This document shows, in pieces, positions 16,084-26,490 of a stretch of DNA of 64,000 bases. The notes under the pieces were generated by a model. That model saw nothing but the letters and a program-made list of their open reading frames with translations, had not been told where the DNA came from and did no database searches. Origin of the DNA: Luteibaculum oceani. Lineage in GTDB: Bacteria > Bacteroidota > Bacteroidia > Flavobacteriales_D > Luteibaculaceae. Every line of letters starts with the position of its first letter. Position 1 is the stretch's first letter. The DNA lies in contig NZ_VORB01000003.1 of NCBI RefSeq assembly GCF_007995015.1, forward strand, positions 62,001-126,000, given 5' to 3'. The position numbers were made by a program, and so were the translations under genes.

Positions 16084-16963
16084 GGTTATTGGCTATTCCA
16101 ATGGTGATTGAGGGGTTTATAATTCTTTCAGGGGAATAAAAATAACCGCTTGTTCCATTTATAGCATAAATCACCTTGAATTGTGAGCCTGAAAATTGGT
16201 TTTCCAAAATCTCAACTTCGCATTTATTTTGCTCCATATCCAACTTTATGTGTTCGGGTCGAGCAAATATTTTTTCACCATTTTCAGTAATAAGCGAAGT
16301 ATAACCACCTGTTAAGGCCATAACCTTTTCTGAACTAGGATTATGGTAAAGCTTTTCTGGGGTATCATCTTGAACTATTCTTCCGCTATCAATAACAATA
16401 AGTCGATCCGCTAGTGCAAAGGCATCTTCCAGGTCGTGGGTAACCAAAATAGTAGACTGCTTTTTATCCTTTAGAAGCGTTTTTAAATTCAACCTCAGTT
16501 CCGTTTTATGAGCGGTGTCCAAATTTGAAAAAGGCTCATCAAGAAGAAGCAGCTCTGGATTGCAAAGCATAGCCCTAGCCACTGCCACCCTTTGTTGCTG
16601 TCCCCCCGAAAGCGTACTAGGCTTTTGACCAATAAAATTGGCTAATTGAAGTCGCTCTATCCAGCCTTGAATTTGTTCTTTATCGGAAGAAATAAGTTTT
16701 AAATTATCCAACACTGAAAGGTTGGGAAAAAGGGCATAATCTTGAAATACCAAGGCCGCGCTTGGTTTTGTATTACTTGAATTTAATATGACTCCTTGCT
16801 GAGGGTGGATTAAACCAGCAAGAAGATTTAACAGGGTAGTTTTACCGGACCCACTAGACCCTAAAATTGCCAATAACTCCCCTGATGCTATCTCGAAGGA
16901 TATCTCTTTTAAAACGGAATCCGTTTTTTTATAGCTAAATGATAAATCTTTAACCTTAATCAA
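16067..16963 (-). CDS. fbpC: ABC transporter ATPase, ferric iron/Fbp-like
   Basis: 298 residues. Walker A GSSGSGKTT, Q-loop VFQDYALFPNLSV, signature LSGGQQQRVAVARAM, Walker B LLLLDEPFSNLD and the H-loop in LVTHDLEDA are all intact. The C-terminal 80 residues form a small beta domain as in FbpC/PotA/CysA ATPases. It should power the permease encoded just upstream with an 8-base overlap. Assignment to iron rests on the binding protein at 18549; a polyamine or sulfate transporter would be the alternative. Confidence 0.85.
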   Translation of the reverse strand: MIKVKDLSFSYKKTDSVLKEISFEIASGELLAILGSSGSGKTTLLNLLAGLIHPQQGVILNSSNTKPSAALVFQDYALFPNLSVLDNLKLISSDKEQIQGWIERLQLANFIGQKPSTLSGGQQQRVAVARAMLCNPELLLLDEPFSNLDTAHKTELRLNLKTLLKDKKQSTILVTHDLEDAFALADRLIVIDSGRIVQDDTPEKLYHNPSSEKVMALTGGYTSLITENGEKIFARPEHIKLDMEQNKCEVEILENQFSGSQFKVIYAINGTSGYFYSPERIINPSITIGIANNHVIRF

Positions 16964-18515
16964 GGGTTCTATTTATTCGGTTAAACAAGTAAATACCTAG
17001 AGCACAAAACAAACAAATAATTAAGGAATATGGAGCTGCTCTGTACAGGAACTCATCTTCCACCAAATTATATGCTTTTACAGCCAGGGTTTCAAAGTTA
17101 AATGGGCGTAGCAATAAGGTAATTGGAAGTTCCTTAAGAGTGTCGATAAAAACAAAAAGCGCGGCACCTGCATAAAACTTCAGCATTTGAGGTTGAACAA
17201 CTCGCCCAAAAAGATTAATAGAACTAAATCGTTGAAACACTTTTATCGCTGCAACCTGGCTTTTCCCAAAGGTCTCCCACCCCACCTGAACACTTGGGAC
17301 AGCTACGGCATAAAGCTTAAAAACCAAAGCCAATAAGAGCAAAATCAAGCTTTGATTTAACCACTTCGCCAATTCAAAATCTACCTCAGCAATAAGCTTA
17401 AAAACACCAGTCCCAAACCCAATAACCGCAACTGCAATAACCGCCCCGGGAATAGCATAACCCGATGCTAAAATTTTATGGTTGGCTTTAAGATATTTCG
17501 AACTCGAAAAAACCTCCATTTCCGCTATTATCGCTACAATGAGTACCGTAAACAAAGCGTTTAATAGAGCTACCACTACACTGTTTAATCCAGCTGAGAA
17601 CAATATAGACCAATCCTGCAAATTCCAGTCAAAGTATAATCCATAGCCCATAGCAAAGACTGGCAGCAACAGTGCCGCAAGTAGGGTAAACCAAAAAAAG
17701 AAGCTTAAAAAGATGGATACAGCAACCCGAAGTTTCGGAGTATATAAAACTTGAGTTTTACTTGTTTTTCCTTCTTCGGTTTTAAATACCGAAACCACAT
17801 ACCTAAGTGCTAAAATTATCACCAACAATAATAAAGCTATGCCCATAGCTTCATTTAATTGATTCCTTCCAAACCAGGATTTGAAGATTTGGGTAGTTAG
17901 CGTATTAACTCCATAATATTTTGCCGCGCCGTAGTCATTTAACAGTTCATACCCGACCAATGAAGCCCCCAATAAAATTGCTCCAGCGCTGCAAGGTAAA
18001 ACCACCGATATCCATAATTTACCTTGGCTAACTCCCATCACCTCCGCCTGGGCAAACCAAGCCTTGCCCCTTTTTTGCAAAAACATATGAAAGGGCAATA
18101 AAATATACGGATACAAGCATAGGCTGCAGACTAAAGACAAACCATAAATGGATTTAATCCCACTTCTGGAAACTCCAAATAAATAGGACAAAAACTCCCA
18201 GATTACCGCATAATTAAAAGCCATTATGTAGGTTGGAAATGCCAATGGCAATAACAAAAGGAGGAATAGCAACTGCTTGTGCTTTCCCTGAAAATAGAAT
18301 AGAAAAACCCCATTTACCACTGCCAACAGGCATGCTAAAAATAGCGTAAGCACCACAAGTTTGGTGGTGGCAAGGTAAATGGATGAATTTATTTCGCCTA
18401 AAAAAGACCAACCCAAAATCCCCCTATAAACCAAAAAAGCCAACGGAATAACTAGAATTCCGCCGGCTATAATTGCTATAAGTTTTTTAATTCGAAAAGT
18501 GGGATTTCCGAGCAT
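16956..18515 (-). CDS. fbpB: ABC transporter permease, iron(III) type (two permease domains in one chain)
   Basis: 519 residues with about 12 membrane helices. This is the duplicated arrangement of FbpB/SfuB/AfuB, in which two six-helix halves form the channel in one polypeptide. EAA-type cytoplasmic loops that contact the ATPase are visible as AEVMGVSQGKLWISVVLP and WETFGKSQVAAIKVFQ. It starts 33 bases after the binding protein gene ends and overlaps the ATPase gene by 8 bases. The substrate is inferred from the binding protein. Confidence 0.85.
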   Translation of the reverse strand: MLGNPTFRIKKLIAIIAGGILVIPLAFLVYRGILGWSFLGEINSSIYLATTKLVVLTLFLACLLAVVNGVFLFYFQGKHKQLLFLLLLLPLAFPTYIMAFNYAVIWEFLSYLFGVSRSGIKSIYGLSLVCSLCLYPYILLPFHMFLQKRGKAWFAQAEVMGVSQGKLWISVVLPCSAGAILLGASLVGYELLNDYGAAKYYGVNTLTTQIFKSWFGRNQLNEAMGIALLLLVIILALRYVVSVFKTEEGKTSKTQVLYTPKLRVAVSIFLSFFFWFTLLAALLLPVFAMGYGLYFDWNLQDWSILFSAGLNSVVVALLNALFTVLIVAIIAEMEVFSSSKYLKANHKILASGYAIPGAVIAVAVIGFGTGVFKLIAEVDFELAKWLNQSLILLLLALVFKLYAVAVPSVQVGWETFGKSQVAAIKVFQRFSSINLFGRVVQPQMLKFYAGAALFVFIDTLKELPITLLLRPFNFETLAVKAYNLVEDEFLYRAAPYSLIICLFCALGIYLFNRINRTLD

Positions 18516-18548
18516 AATATAAAGTGCCTTCTCAGCAAAGGTGGGAAT

Positions 18549-19568
18549 TTACATCCAACCCGCCTTCTCAAAAAAGGATACAGCCTTATTTTGGTGCGCT
18601 CCCAATTCCGATAATGGCAAATCGTCTATCTCGAACTCCCCAACTGGAGTAAAGAATTGCTCTGCTGGTTTTAATGTATTAACAGGATATTCCTGATTTT
18701 CGGTATAAATTAACTCTTGGTTATCTGCTCGTGTAATAAATTCCAAAAGCTTTACCGCATTTTCCTTGTTTGGAGCATGCTTTAACAATCCAGCTGCGCT
18801 AATATTTACATGCGTGTTTAAGTTCGCATCTGAAGGAAATACAAAATTCACTTTTTCAATAGCGTTTCTATCATTTTCCTGATCAGAATTGGCCATTTTC
18901 CCAATGTAGTAAGAGTTTACTACTGTAATTTCACCTTCACCAGCAGCGATGGCACGTACCTGGTCTCTATCATTACCCTTTGGGTCTCTCGCCAAGTTAC
19001 CGTGCACTGCAGCAACCCATTTCATAGCAGAATCTTCACCAACATTTCCAATAATTGCAGCTACCAAGCTTTGGTTGTAAATATTATCTGAAGAGCGCAT
19101 TAAAACCTTACCCTGCCATGCATCCGAAGCTAAATCGCCATAGGTTAGGCTTTCTGGATTTTCATAGGATTTGCTAACCGCAATTATTCTTGCTCTGGAT
19201 GAAATTCCGAACCAATAGTTTTCCGAATCTCTATAGGGTGCAAGAATTTGTTGATTTAGCACGTCGGAGTTAGCTGATTGAAGTAATCCATCCTGCTTTG
19301 CTCTTTCGATTTTTCCTGCATCCACAGTAATTAATAAATCGGCTGGAGATAGCTCACCTTCTTGCTTAATCTTGGTAATTAATTCGTCAGCAGAGGCGCT
19401 AACTACGTTAACTTTTATTCCCGTTTCCTTTTGGAATTTTTCGAAGATCATTTTATCCACATCGTAATGGCGATGTGTATATAGGTTTACTACCTTTTCT
19501 TCTTGCTGAGTACAAGCCCCAAATAAAAATGAAATTGCAACAATAATTAGGGGAAAAATATTCTTCAT
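18549..19568 (-). CDS. fbpA: Ferric iron-binding lipoprotein, FbpA/FutA family
   Basis: 339 residues, extracellular solute-binding protein type 1. The signal peptide ends in FGAC, so Cys19 should be lipid-anchored. The iron ligands of the family can be seen: YTHRHYD near the N-terminus (residues 30-36) and the tandem tyrosines in VNSYYIGK (Tyr220, Tyr221). Intact SSRARIIAVSK and NEWQGK-like (DAWQGK) segments agree. It captures Fe(III) outside the inner membrane and hands it to FbpB. First gene of the five-gene operon. No Fur-box was identified with confidence. Confidence 0.9.
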   Translation of the reverse strand: MKNIFPLIIVAISFLFGACTQQEEKVVNLYTHRHYDVDKMIFEKFQKETGIKVNVVSASADELITKIKQEGELSPADLLITVDAGKIERAKQDGLLQSANSDVLNQQILAPYRDSENYWFGISSRARIIAVSKSYENPESLTYGDLASDAWQGKVLMRSSDNIYNQSLVAAIIGNVGEDSAMKWVAAVHGNLARDPKGNDRDQVRAIAAGEGEITVVNSYYIGKMANSDQENDRNAIEKVNFVFPSDANLNTHVNISAAGLLKHAPNKENAVKLLEFITRADNQELIYTENQEYPVNTLKPAEQFFTPVGEFEIDDLPLSELGAHQNKAVSFFEKAGWM

Positions 19569-19590
19569 AGCCCGAGTTTGTTTTGGGCTT

Positions 19591-19598
19591 CAAAAGTA
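19591..19598 (-). promoter_or_regulatory. -7 box of the iron transporter/metalloprotease operon
   Basis: Minus-strand TACTTTTG, 22 bases upstream of the fbpA start. No TTG found at 17-23 bases, so the promoter may depend on an activator or an alternative sigma factor. Confidence 0.55.
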
Positions 19599-19629
19599 CC
19601 TCTTAACATTTGGGTAACATATACCTAAA

Positions 19630-20544
19630 TCAGGGTAATTTGATTTTAGACTGCACATATTCACAGATTTTATAGAAATCTGAGGGATGGAAAAATTCAA
19701 CCTGCTCTTCTCGCCTTAACCAGGTCATTTGGCGTTTAGCAAAACGCCTGGTATTCTTTTTAATCTCATCAATAGCCTCTTCCTTGCTGCAGTTTCCATC
19801 AAAGTATTGGAACAGCTCTTTATAGCCTACTGTGTTAAGACTGTTCAGATGTTTTTGAGGATAAACCCTTTTGGCTTCTTCTTCCAATCCAGCCGCCATC
19901 ATCAGATCTACCCTCTTATTGATTCGATCATACAGTGCTGCTCTATCCATTTCTAGCCCCACTTTTATACAGTTAAATGGTCTTTTTTTAGGTGTGCCAC
20001 TCAAAAAGTCACTGTACCTTTTCCCAGTAAATCGGATCACCTCTAGTGCCCTTATTACTCTCTGTGGATTGTGAATATCAACCTTTGAGTAATAGCCGGG
20101 ATCTTTTTCCCTTAACTCACCCTGAAGGGGGGATAATCCGTGCTCTTTAATTTCCAAGTTTAGTTTTGCTCGCACCTCTTCAGGGGCTTCTGGAATATCG
20201 TCTAACTCGTATTCTAAAGCTCTAAGATAAAATCCCGATCCACCACAAAATATGGCAAGAGGATTAAAAGTTGGATTTTTTAAAAGCGCTAAGCTTTCGT
20301 TGGCGAATTTCGATGCCGACCAGGTTTCTGTTAACTCTAAATTGCCAATAAAATGATGGGGCGCCAGTTCTAACTCGGTAGCACTTGGATGTGCTGTACC
20401 TATGGGTAATTCTCTATAAAACTGGCGAGAATCTGCTGAAATAACGTGGGTATTAAAAAATTGGGCCAATTTGGCAGCTACCGCTGATTTTCCGATAGCC
20501 GTTGGCCCCATAACAAACAAAATGTTTGGACAGGATACGTCCAT
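19630..20544 (-). CDS. miaA: tRNA dimethylallyltransferase
   Basis: 304 residues. Adds a dimethylallyl group to A37 of tRNAs that read U-starting codons. The P-loop GPTAIGKSAVAAKLA, the DSRQFYRELPIGTA segment with the catalytic Asp, HHFIGNL, GGSGFYLRAL and RQMTWLRR are all present. The ATG shares one base with the TAA of the preceding gene (TAATG), so translation is coupled. Confidence 0.96.
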   Translation of the reverse strand: MDVSCPNILFVMGPTAIGKSAVAAKLAQFFNTHVISADSRQFYRELPIGTAHPSATELELAPHHFIGNLELTETWSASKFANESLALLKNPTFNPLAIFCGGSGFYLRALEYELDDIPEAPEEVRAKLNLEIKEHGLSPLQGELREKDPGYYSKVDIHNPQRVIRALEVIRFTGKRYSDFLSGTPKKRPFNCIKVGLEMDRAALYDRINKRVDLMMAAGLEEEAKRVYPQKHLNSLNTVGYKELFQYFDGNCSKEEAIDEIKKNTRRFAKRQMTWLRREEQVEFFHPSDFYKICEYVQSKIKLP

Positions 20545-21077
20545 TAATAATTATAATCTTCGTCGTAGGACTGATAACTATCGTCATCGTATTCATCGTC
20601 ATCGTCCCAATTATCATTAAAATCTTCTATCCCACCTTCTCCCTCAAAAGACGGTTCCTCGGACACTTTTTTCTCCGATTCTTTAGGCGCTTTTCCTACT
20701 GTTAATAACACCTTAGGAGTTTTGGTGGCCTCTTCACTAACGTTGATTACCTCTATTAAAAAGCACCACATTTTCAGAAAGTCGTAGACATATAATGCCT
20801 TACTCCCTTTTTTCTTCACCAAATCGGCAATGGTAGCAGTACCCATCTCATACTTCTCCTGCCCTTTATCCATTGCCATTTGAGGGAATTCTTGCAGTCG
20901 TTCCCAGTCTTTGTCGCAACTGTAAAATGCCGCCATTTCTTGCCCCTTAAAATCGAATGCTTTTAAAATAGCCTTGTGCAAAGTCTCCAATTTTGCATCT
21001 GCCGATATTTTTATGTCTCTAAAAACATCGGTTTTCTCTTTGGTATCCACCAAAACGTGTAGTGTAAAGCTTTTCAT
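20544..21077 (-). CDS. Plasmid pRiA4b ORF-3-like family protein
   Basis: 177 residues; function unknown. The first 150 residues follow the pRiA4b ORF-3 family (also named IS1096 passenger TnpR-like): FTLHVLVDTKE, ETLHKAILKAFDF, MAAFYSCDKDWER, and KKKGSKALYVYDF near the middle. The last 30 residues are almost entirely Asp, Glu, Tyr and Asn, a very acidic tail. I placed the start at ATG 21077 because a strong AGGAGG lies seven bases before it; an upstream in-frame ATG at 21137 has no such site. The family name suggests mobile DNA, but nothing around this gene supports that. It is the first gene of a pair with miaA. Confidence 0.78.
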   Translation of the reverse strand: MKSFTLHVLVDTKEKTDVFRDIKISADAKLETLHKAILKAFDFKGQEMAAFYSCDKDWERLQEFPQMAMDKGQEKYEMGTATIADLVKKKGSKALYVYDFLKMWCFLIEVINVSEEATKTPKVLLTVGKAPKESEKKVSEEPSFEGEGGIEDFNDNWDDDDEYDDDSYQSYDEDYNY

Positions 21078-21084
21078 GAGGTAT

Positions 21085-21090
21085 CCTCCT
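21085..21090 (-). promoter_or_regulatory. Strong Shine-Dalgarno sequence, unusual for this genome
   Basis: Minus-strand AGGAGG seven bases before the ATG at 21077. Most genes in the window lack such a site, so this one decides the start and suggests strong or regulated initiation. Confidence 0.65.
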
Positions 21091-21118
21091 TTTATAGCGC
21101 GAAGGTAAAAAAAGTTAA

Positions 21119-23401
<2,283 letters not shown>

Positions 23402-23403
23402 CC

Positions 23404-24111
23404 CTATCTCTCTGAATTGGAAATTACCCCTAGGTAATTATTGTTCTCTCCTTGATATAGAACATCAAAGGCAAGCAAATGTTTGTCGCAGAACAACTTC
23501 ATATTCTTCGAATCCAAGTACAGCCATGGAAAGGGCTCAGATATATCTTTTTCAAAGGAAACCTGGTATTCCATTTCACCATAATAAGGATCGAGGGATA
23601 ACTCCTCGTCGGGAAAAAGATAGCCTACATCTGCCGATTCAAAAATTATTTGTCCACCCGGATTTAAATTACTTAGGCAGGCAAAAATAAATTGAGACAA
23701 ATTTCGGGTGGTACCGGCAATACCCAGTCCATTCATCAGTAACAAAATGGTGTCGAACTTTTTTTTCGATTGAAAATCGTAGATAGACTCATTAACCACT
23801 TTTGAAATATTCCGTTCTTCGTTGAGGAATCTACATGCAAGCGGATCAATTTCAAGAGCTGTTACCTCTAGACCCTTGCTTTGCAACCAGGCGCTATGCC
23901 CACCAGCACAAGCACCTATATCCAAAACACTTCCTCTACATTTTTCCAAAGCCAACTGCTCCCAATCGGGCATTTGCGGAAAATTTCGGAGCAAGTATTC
24001 TCCAGGAATTTCATCGTCATCAAAATCAGGCGCATGCACCTTTACATGGGCCTTTTTATTCCCCGAATGGTAATCGTAAATGCATTTGCCAAAAACTTCT
24101 GTTGAATACAT
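23404..24111 (-). CDS. Class I SAM-dependent methyltransferase
   Basis: 235 residues. Motif I VLDIGACAGGHSAWL and the acidic end of strand 2 (VTALEIDPLACRFL) define the SAM-binding Rossmann fold. FDTILLLMNGLGIAGT is motif IV and NPGGQIIFESADVGY motif VI. Substrate unknown; small-molecule or protein methylation are both possible. It leads a two-gene operon with the thioredoxin-like protein, from a promoter region shared with the FKBP gene. Confidence 0.82.
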   Translation of the reverse strand: MYSTEVFGKCIYDYHSGNKKAHVKVHAPDFDDDEIPGEYLLRNFPQMPDWEQLALEKCRGSVLDIGACAGGHSAWLQSKGLEVTALEIDPLACRFLNEERNISKVVNESIYDFQSKKKFDTILLLMNGLGIAGTTRNLSQFIFACLSNLNPGGQIIFESADVGYLFPDEELSLDPYYGEMEYQVSFEKDISEPFPWLYLDSKNMKLFCDKHLLAFDVLYQGENNNYLGVISNSER

Positions 24112-24140
24112 AATAGGTTTCTGCCCCTTGGTTTAAATTC

Positions 24141-24160
24141 TATCTTTGCCGGCAAAAGTA
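24141..24160. promoter_or_regulatory. Overlapping divergent -7 boxes around a perfect 12-base palindrome
   Basis: TATCTTTG (plus, 24141-24148) drives the FKBP gene. TACTTTTG on the minus strand (24153-24160) drives the methyltransferase gene. The core TTTGCCGGCAAA (24145-24156) is a perfect palindrome. Each promoter covers the start region of the other, so they may exclude each other. Neither has a TTG at a normal distance. Confidence 0.6.
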
Positions 24161-24170
24161 TTCCAATCAA

Positions 24171-24863
24171 ATGACAAAAAAGTTAAAGAATAGCCTTGTT
24201 GCTGTTGCCGCAGTTGCAACCATGGTAGGGTGTAATCAAAACAACCAAAACGAAAGAATGGAAATTAAAGGAGATGCTGACAAGTTTAGCTACAGCCTAG
24301 GGATGGACATTGGAAACAATGTGAAAAACTCAGAATTCGACAGCCTTTCAGTAGACCTTATGGTTCAAGGAATTAAGGATGTGATGAACGAGGGTGAGTT
24401 AGAATTCACTGTTGAAGAGTCTCAAGAAATTGTAAGATCTTACCTTACTAAACTGCAATCGAAAAAAGCGGACGCTGCTAAATCTAAAGGGGAGGAATTC
24501 CTTGCAAAGAATGCTGAAAGAGAAGATGTTGTAGTTCTAGAAAGTGGATTACAGTACGAGGTACTAAAAATGGGTAACGGACCAAAACCAGGCCCAACCG
24601 ACAAGGTTAAAACTCATTACCACGGAACACTAATCGATGGAACTGTATTCGACTCAAGCGTAGAGCGTAATGAGCCAGCTAGTTTCCCAGTAAACAGAGT
24701 AATTCCAGGTTGGACAGAAGCGTTACAGCTTATGCCTGTTGGGTCTAAGTGGAAACTATACATTCCATCAGATTTAGCTTACGGTCCGAGAGGAACTCAA
24801 GGAATTATTGGACCAAACGAAGCTTTAATTTTCGAAGTTGAGCTTCTGGAAATTGTAAAGTAA
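24171..24863 (+). CDS. FKBP-type peptidyl-prolyl isomerase lipoprotein (FkpA/Mip-like)
   Basis: 230 residues. Lipobox MVGC puts the lipid on Cys21. An N-terminal dimerization helix bundle (DKFSYSLGMDIGNNVK to about residue 115) precedes the FKBP domain with VLESGLQYEV, VKTHYHGTLIDGTVFDSS, VIPGWTEAL, KLYIPSDLAYGPRG and LIFEVELLEI, the complete binding pocket. It should catalyse proline isomerization and act as a chaperone for envelope proteins. Single gene with its own terminator. Confidence 0.95.
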   Translation: MTKKLKNSLVAVAAVATMVGCNQNNQNERMEIKGDADKFSYSLGMDIGNNVKNSEFDSLSVDLMVQGIKDVMNEGELEFTVEESQEIVRSYLTKLQSKKADAAKSKGEEFLAKNAEREDVVVLESGLQYEVLKMGNGPKPGPTDKVKTHYHGTLIDGTVFDSSVERNEPASFPVNRVIPGWTEALQLMPVGSKWKLYIPSDLAYGPRGTQGIIGPNEALIFEVELLEIVK

Positions 24864-24882
24864 TTCTACTTTATATAAGATT

Positions 24883-24909
24883 AAAAGGCGGGTTTATCCC
24901 GCCTTTTTT
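24883..24909. terminator. Terminator after the FKBP gene
   Basis: AAAGGCGGG, a TTTAT loop, CCCGCCTTTTTT. It also lies at the end of the convergent cytochrome-like gene (stop at 24914), so it serves both. Confidence 0.9.
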
Positions 24910-24913
24910 GTTT

Positions 24914-25291
24914 CTAATTATCAAGACTTCCTGCATCTATCCAGCAAGAAATCGATTTTACTTCTTCGGCAGTTAGTGGATTTGAAGGCGGCATTGGAGA
25001 CACCCCATTTTCTCCACTTCTTTTTATGGCAATTAGAAATCTCGACTTCTGAGACTCAGTACTTATTTGCTCATAGCTTTCTAAAATTACCCCTCCCCTT
25101 CCAGGCGATTTATGACATCCCGCTATAGCACAAGACTTGGCAATTATAGGTCTAACTCCACTGGCAAAAGTACTGTCTACATCTGCGCAGCTTATAGCAC
25201 TAGTATTTATTGGATCTGCATTCGTTTTCTCCTTTTTGCAAGCGAAAAAGGAAATTCCTACCAAAATAACTACCCCCACATATTTATACAT
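24914..25291 (-). CDS. Lipoprotein with cytochrome c-like CX4CH heme motif
   Basis: 125 residues from ATG 25291 (an upstream TTG is less likely). Lipobox FFAC, lipid on Cys18. Heme-type motif CAIAGCH (Cys54, Cys59, His60) has four residues between the cysteines instead of two. A candidate axial Met lies in SPMPPSN (Met100), followed by EEVKSISCWIDAG, the usual end of small cytochrome domains of this 'SCA..GCH' kind in Bacteroidota and Planctomycetes. It should sit in the periplasm, anchored. It overlaps the FAD oxidoreductase gene by 8 bases. Whether it truly binds heme cannot be told from sequence. Confidence 0.7.
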   Translation of the reverse strand: MYKYVGVVILVGISFFACKKEKTNADPINTSAISCADVDSTFASGVRPIIAKSCAIAGCHKSPGRGGVILESYEQISTESQKSRFLIAIKRSGENGVSPMPPSNPLTAEEVKSISCWIDAGSLDN

Positions 25292-26414
25292 GTTCAACAA
25301 GCTTTTTAGCTATATACGGAGAAACTGCTACTCCCATCCCTCCCATTTTTAATCCATACAATATATTTTTTCGCGAACCTATATTGGGAAAGCGATCTGG
25401 CCCCACGCTCATGGTACCTGTCCATGAGAAGTCCCATGGGATGGGAAAGCCCATTAATTCCTTTCCAAAACTTTTTAGTTGGTCAATTATTGGGGCCGTA
25501 TTGTTATTGCTTCCCGTAAACTCATTTTCCATGTCCATGTGACGCATCCCCCCCAATAACAACCTTCCGTCAACAAAACGAAAATAAGTGTACCCATTCA
25601 TGGCGTGGAAAACCTCTTTGGGCACTGACCGGGGAAGAGGTTTACTTATGATTACTTGAGCTCTTGCTGGTTGACAGTCAACCTCAGGAAGCTTTAGGGA
25701 GTTTAAATTCGTGGTGCAAATTGCCACCTGACATTTTAAATCCAGTTTATTGGTGTGCACATTCACCTCATTCTCAGCGGTATTGTCCACCTGATACACT
25801 TCTACTCCCTTAATAAATTCAACTCCTAAAGTTCTTACTTTTTGCTCTAGGTATCTGATTAATTTAAAGGGATTTAACGCACCTTCTCCAGCCTGAAATA
25901 TTCCCTTTCCTTTAAACTTCAATTTATCCGGAAGATCTTTTACCGTGTACGAATTCGGTAGGATGGATTTAAAGTCCGTATTGATGTTGTCGAGATTTTC
26001 TTGTACCCTTTGAAATCGGCTTTGCTCTTCTTCATCCTTAGAAAACACCTCAAAAGCCCCACATCTAGAATAATCCATAACGGAATGCGGTATAACCGAT
26101 TGAAGAATTTCTAATCCACCAATTCTCATTTGAAGGAGATCGGCGGTCTTTTCCCATCCAATTTGATGAATATCATCGAGCAATTCTCCAGCTGAACCAA
26201 AACAGGAAAACCCTGCATTTTTTGTACTTGCAGTGTTTCCAACTAAATTTTTCTCCAGAATTAAAACCTTTGCTTTTGGACGCTTTTCCTTTATAAACAG
26301 TGCTGTGTAGAGGCCACAAAAGCCACCACCAATAATGATAAAATCGAAGGGTTGGCCTAATATTTGATGCTCCCAGTAACTGAAGTTGTTAGATTTTTGA
26401 AGTGAGATATCCAA
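25284..26414 (-). CDS. FAD-dependent oxidoreductase, DAO family (DadA/glycine oxidase-like)
   Basis: 376 residues. The dinucleotide fold DFIIIGGGFCGLYTAL is near residue 25. ILEKN follows for the FAD ribose, then STKNAGFSCFGSAGELLDD, the loop typical of amino-acid oxidases. Near the end, GPDRFPNIG and LYGLKMGGMGV complete the FAD site. A flavin-dependent oxidase or dehydrogenase acting on an amine or amino acid is likely; substrate unknown. Translation begins with TTG at 26414, because a stop codon lies two codons upstream and the next ATG is far inside. No signal peptide. It overlaps the lipoprotein gene downstream. Confidence 0.8.
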   Translation of the reverse strand: MDISLQKSNNFSYWEHQILGQPFDFIIIGGGFCGLYTALFIKEKRPKAKVLILEKNLVGNTASTKNAGFSCFGSAGELLDDIHQIGWEKTADLLQMRIGGLEILQSVIPHSVMDYSRCGAFEVFSKDEEEQSRFQRVQENLDNINTDFKSILPNSYTVKDLPDKLKFKGKGIFQAGEGALNPFKLIRYLEQKVRTLGVEFIKGVEVYQVDNTAENEVNVHTNKLDLKCQVAICTTNLNSLKLPEVDCQPARAQVIISKPLPRSVPKEVFHAMNGYTYFRFVDGRLLLGGMRHMDMENEFTGSNNNTAPIIDQLKSFGKELMGFPIPWDFSWTGTMSVGPDRFPNIGSRKNILYGLKMGGMGVAVSPYIAKKLVEHV

Positions 26415-26490
26415 TTTTTATCAGCTTACTTCGTTTTGTATAAACTATTGTTATCAATATTAAGATATTTGCCTTGATTAAGAAGAAGGA

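Noticed and set aside
20544-21077. Family name 'IS1096 passenger TnpR-like' as evidence for a mobile element
   Set aside because: No transposase, inverted repeats or target duplication; the gene is tightly coupled to the housekeeping gene miaA.
23822-24113. Three overlapping plus-strand frames inside the methyltransferase gene
   Set aside because: Shadows of the minus-strand gene, which has a clear SAM-binding motif and start.
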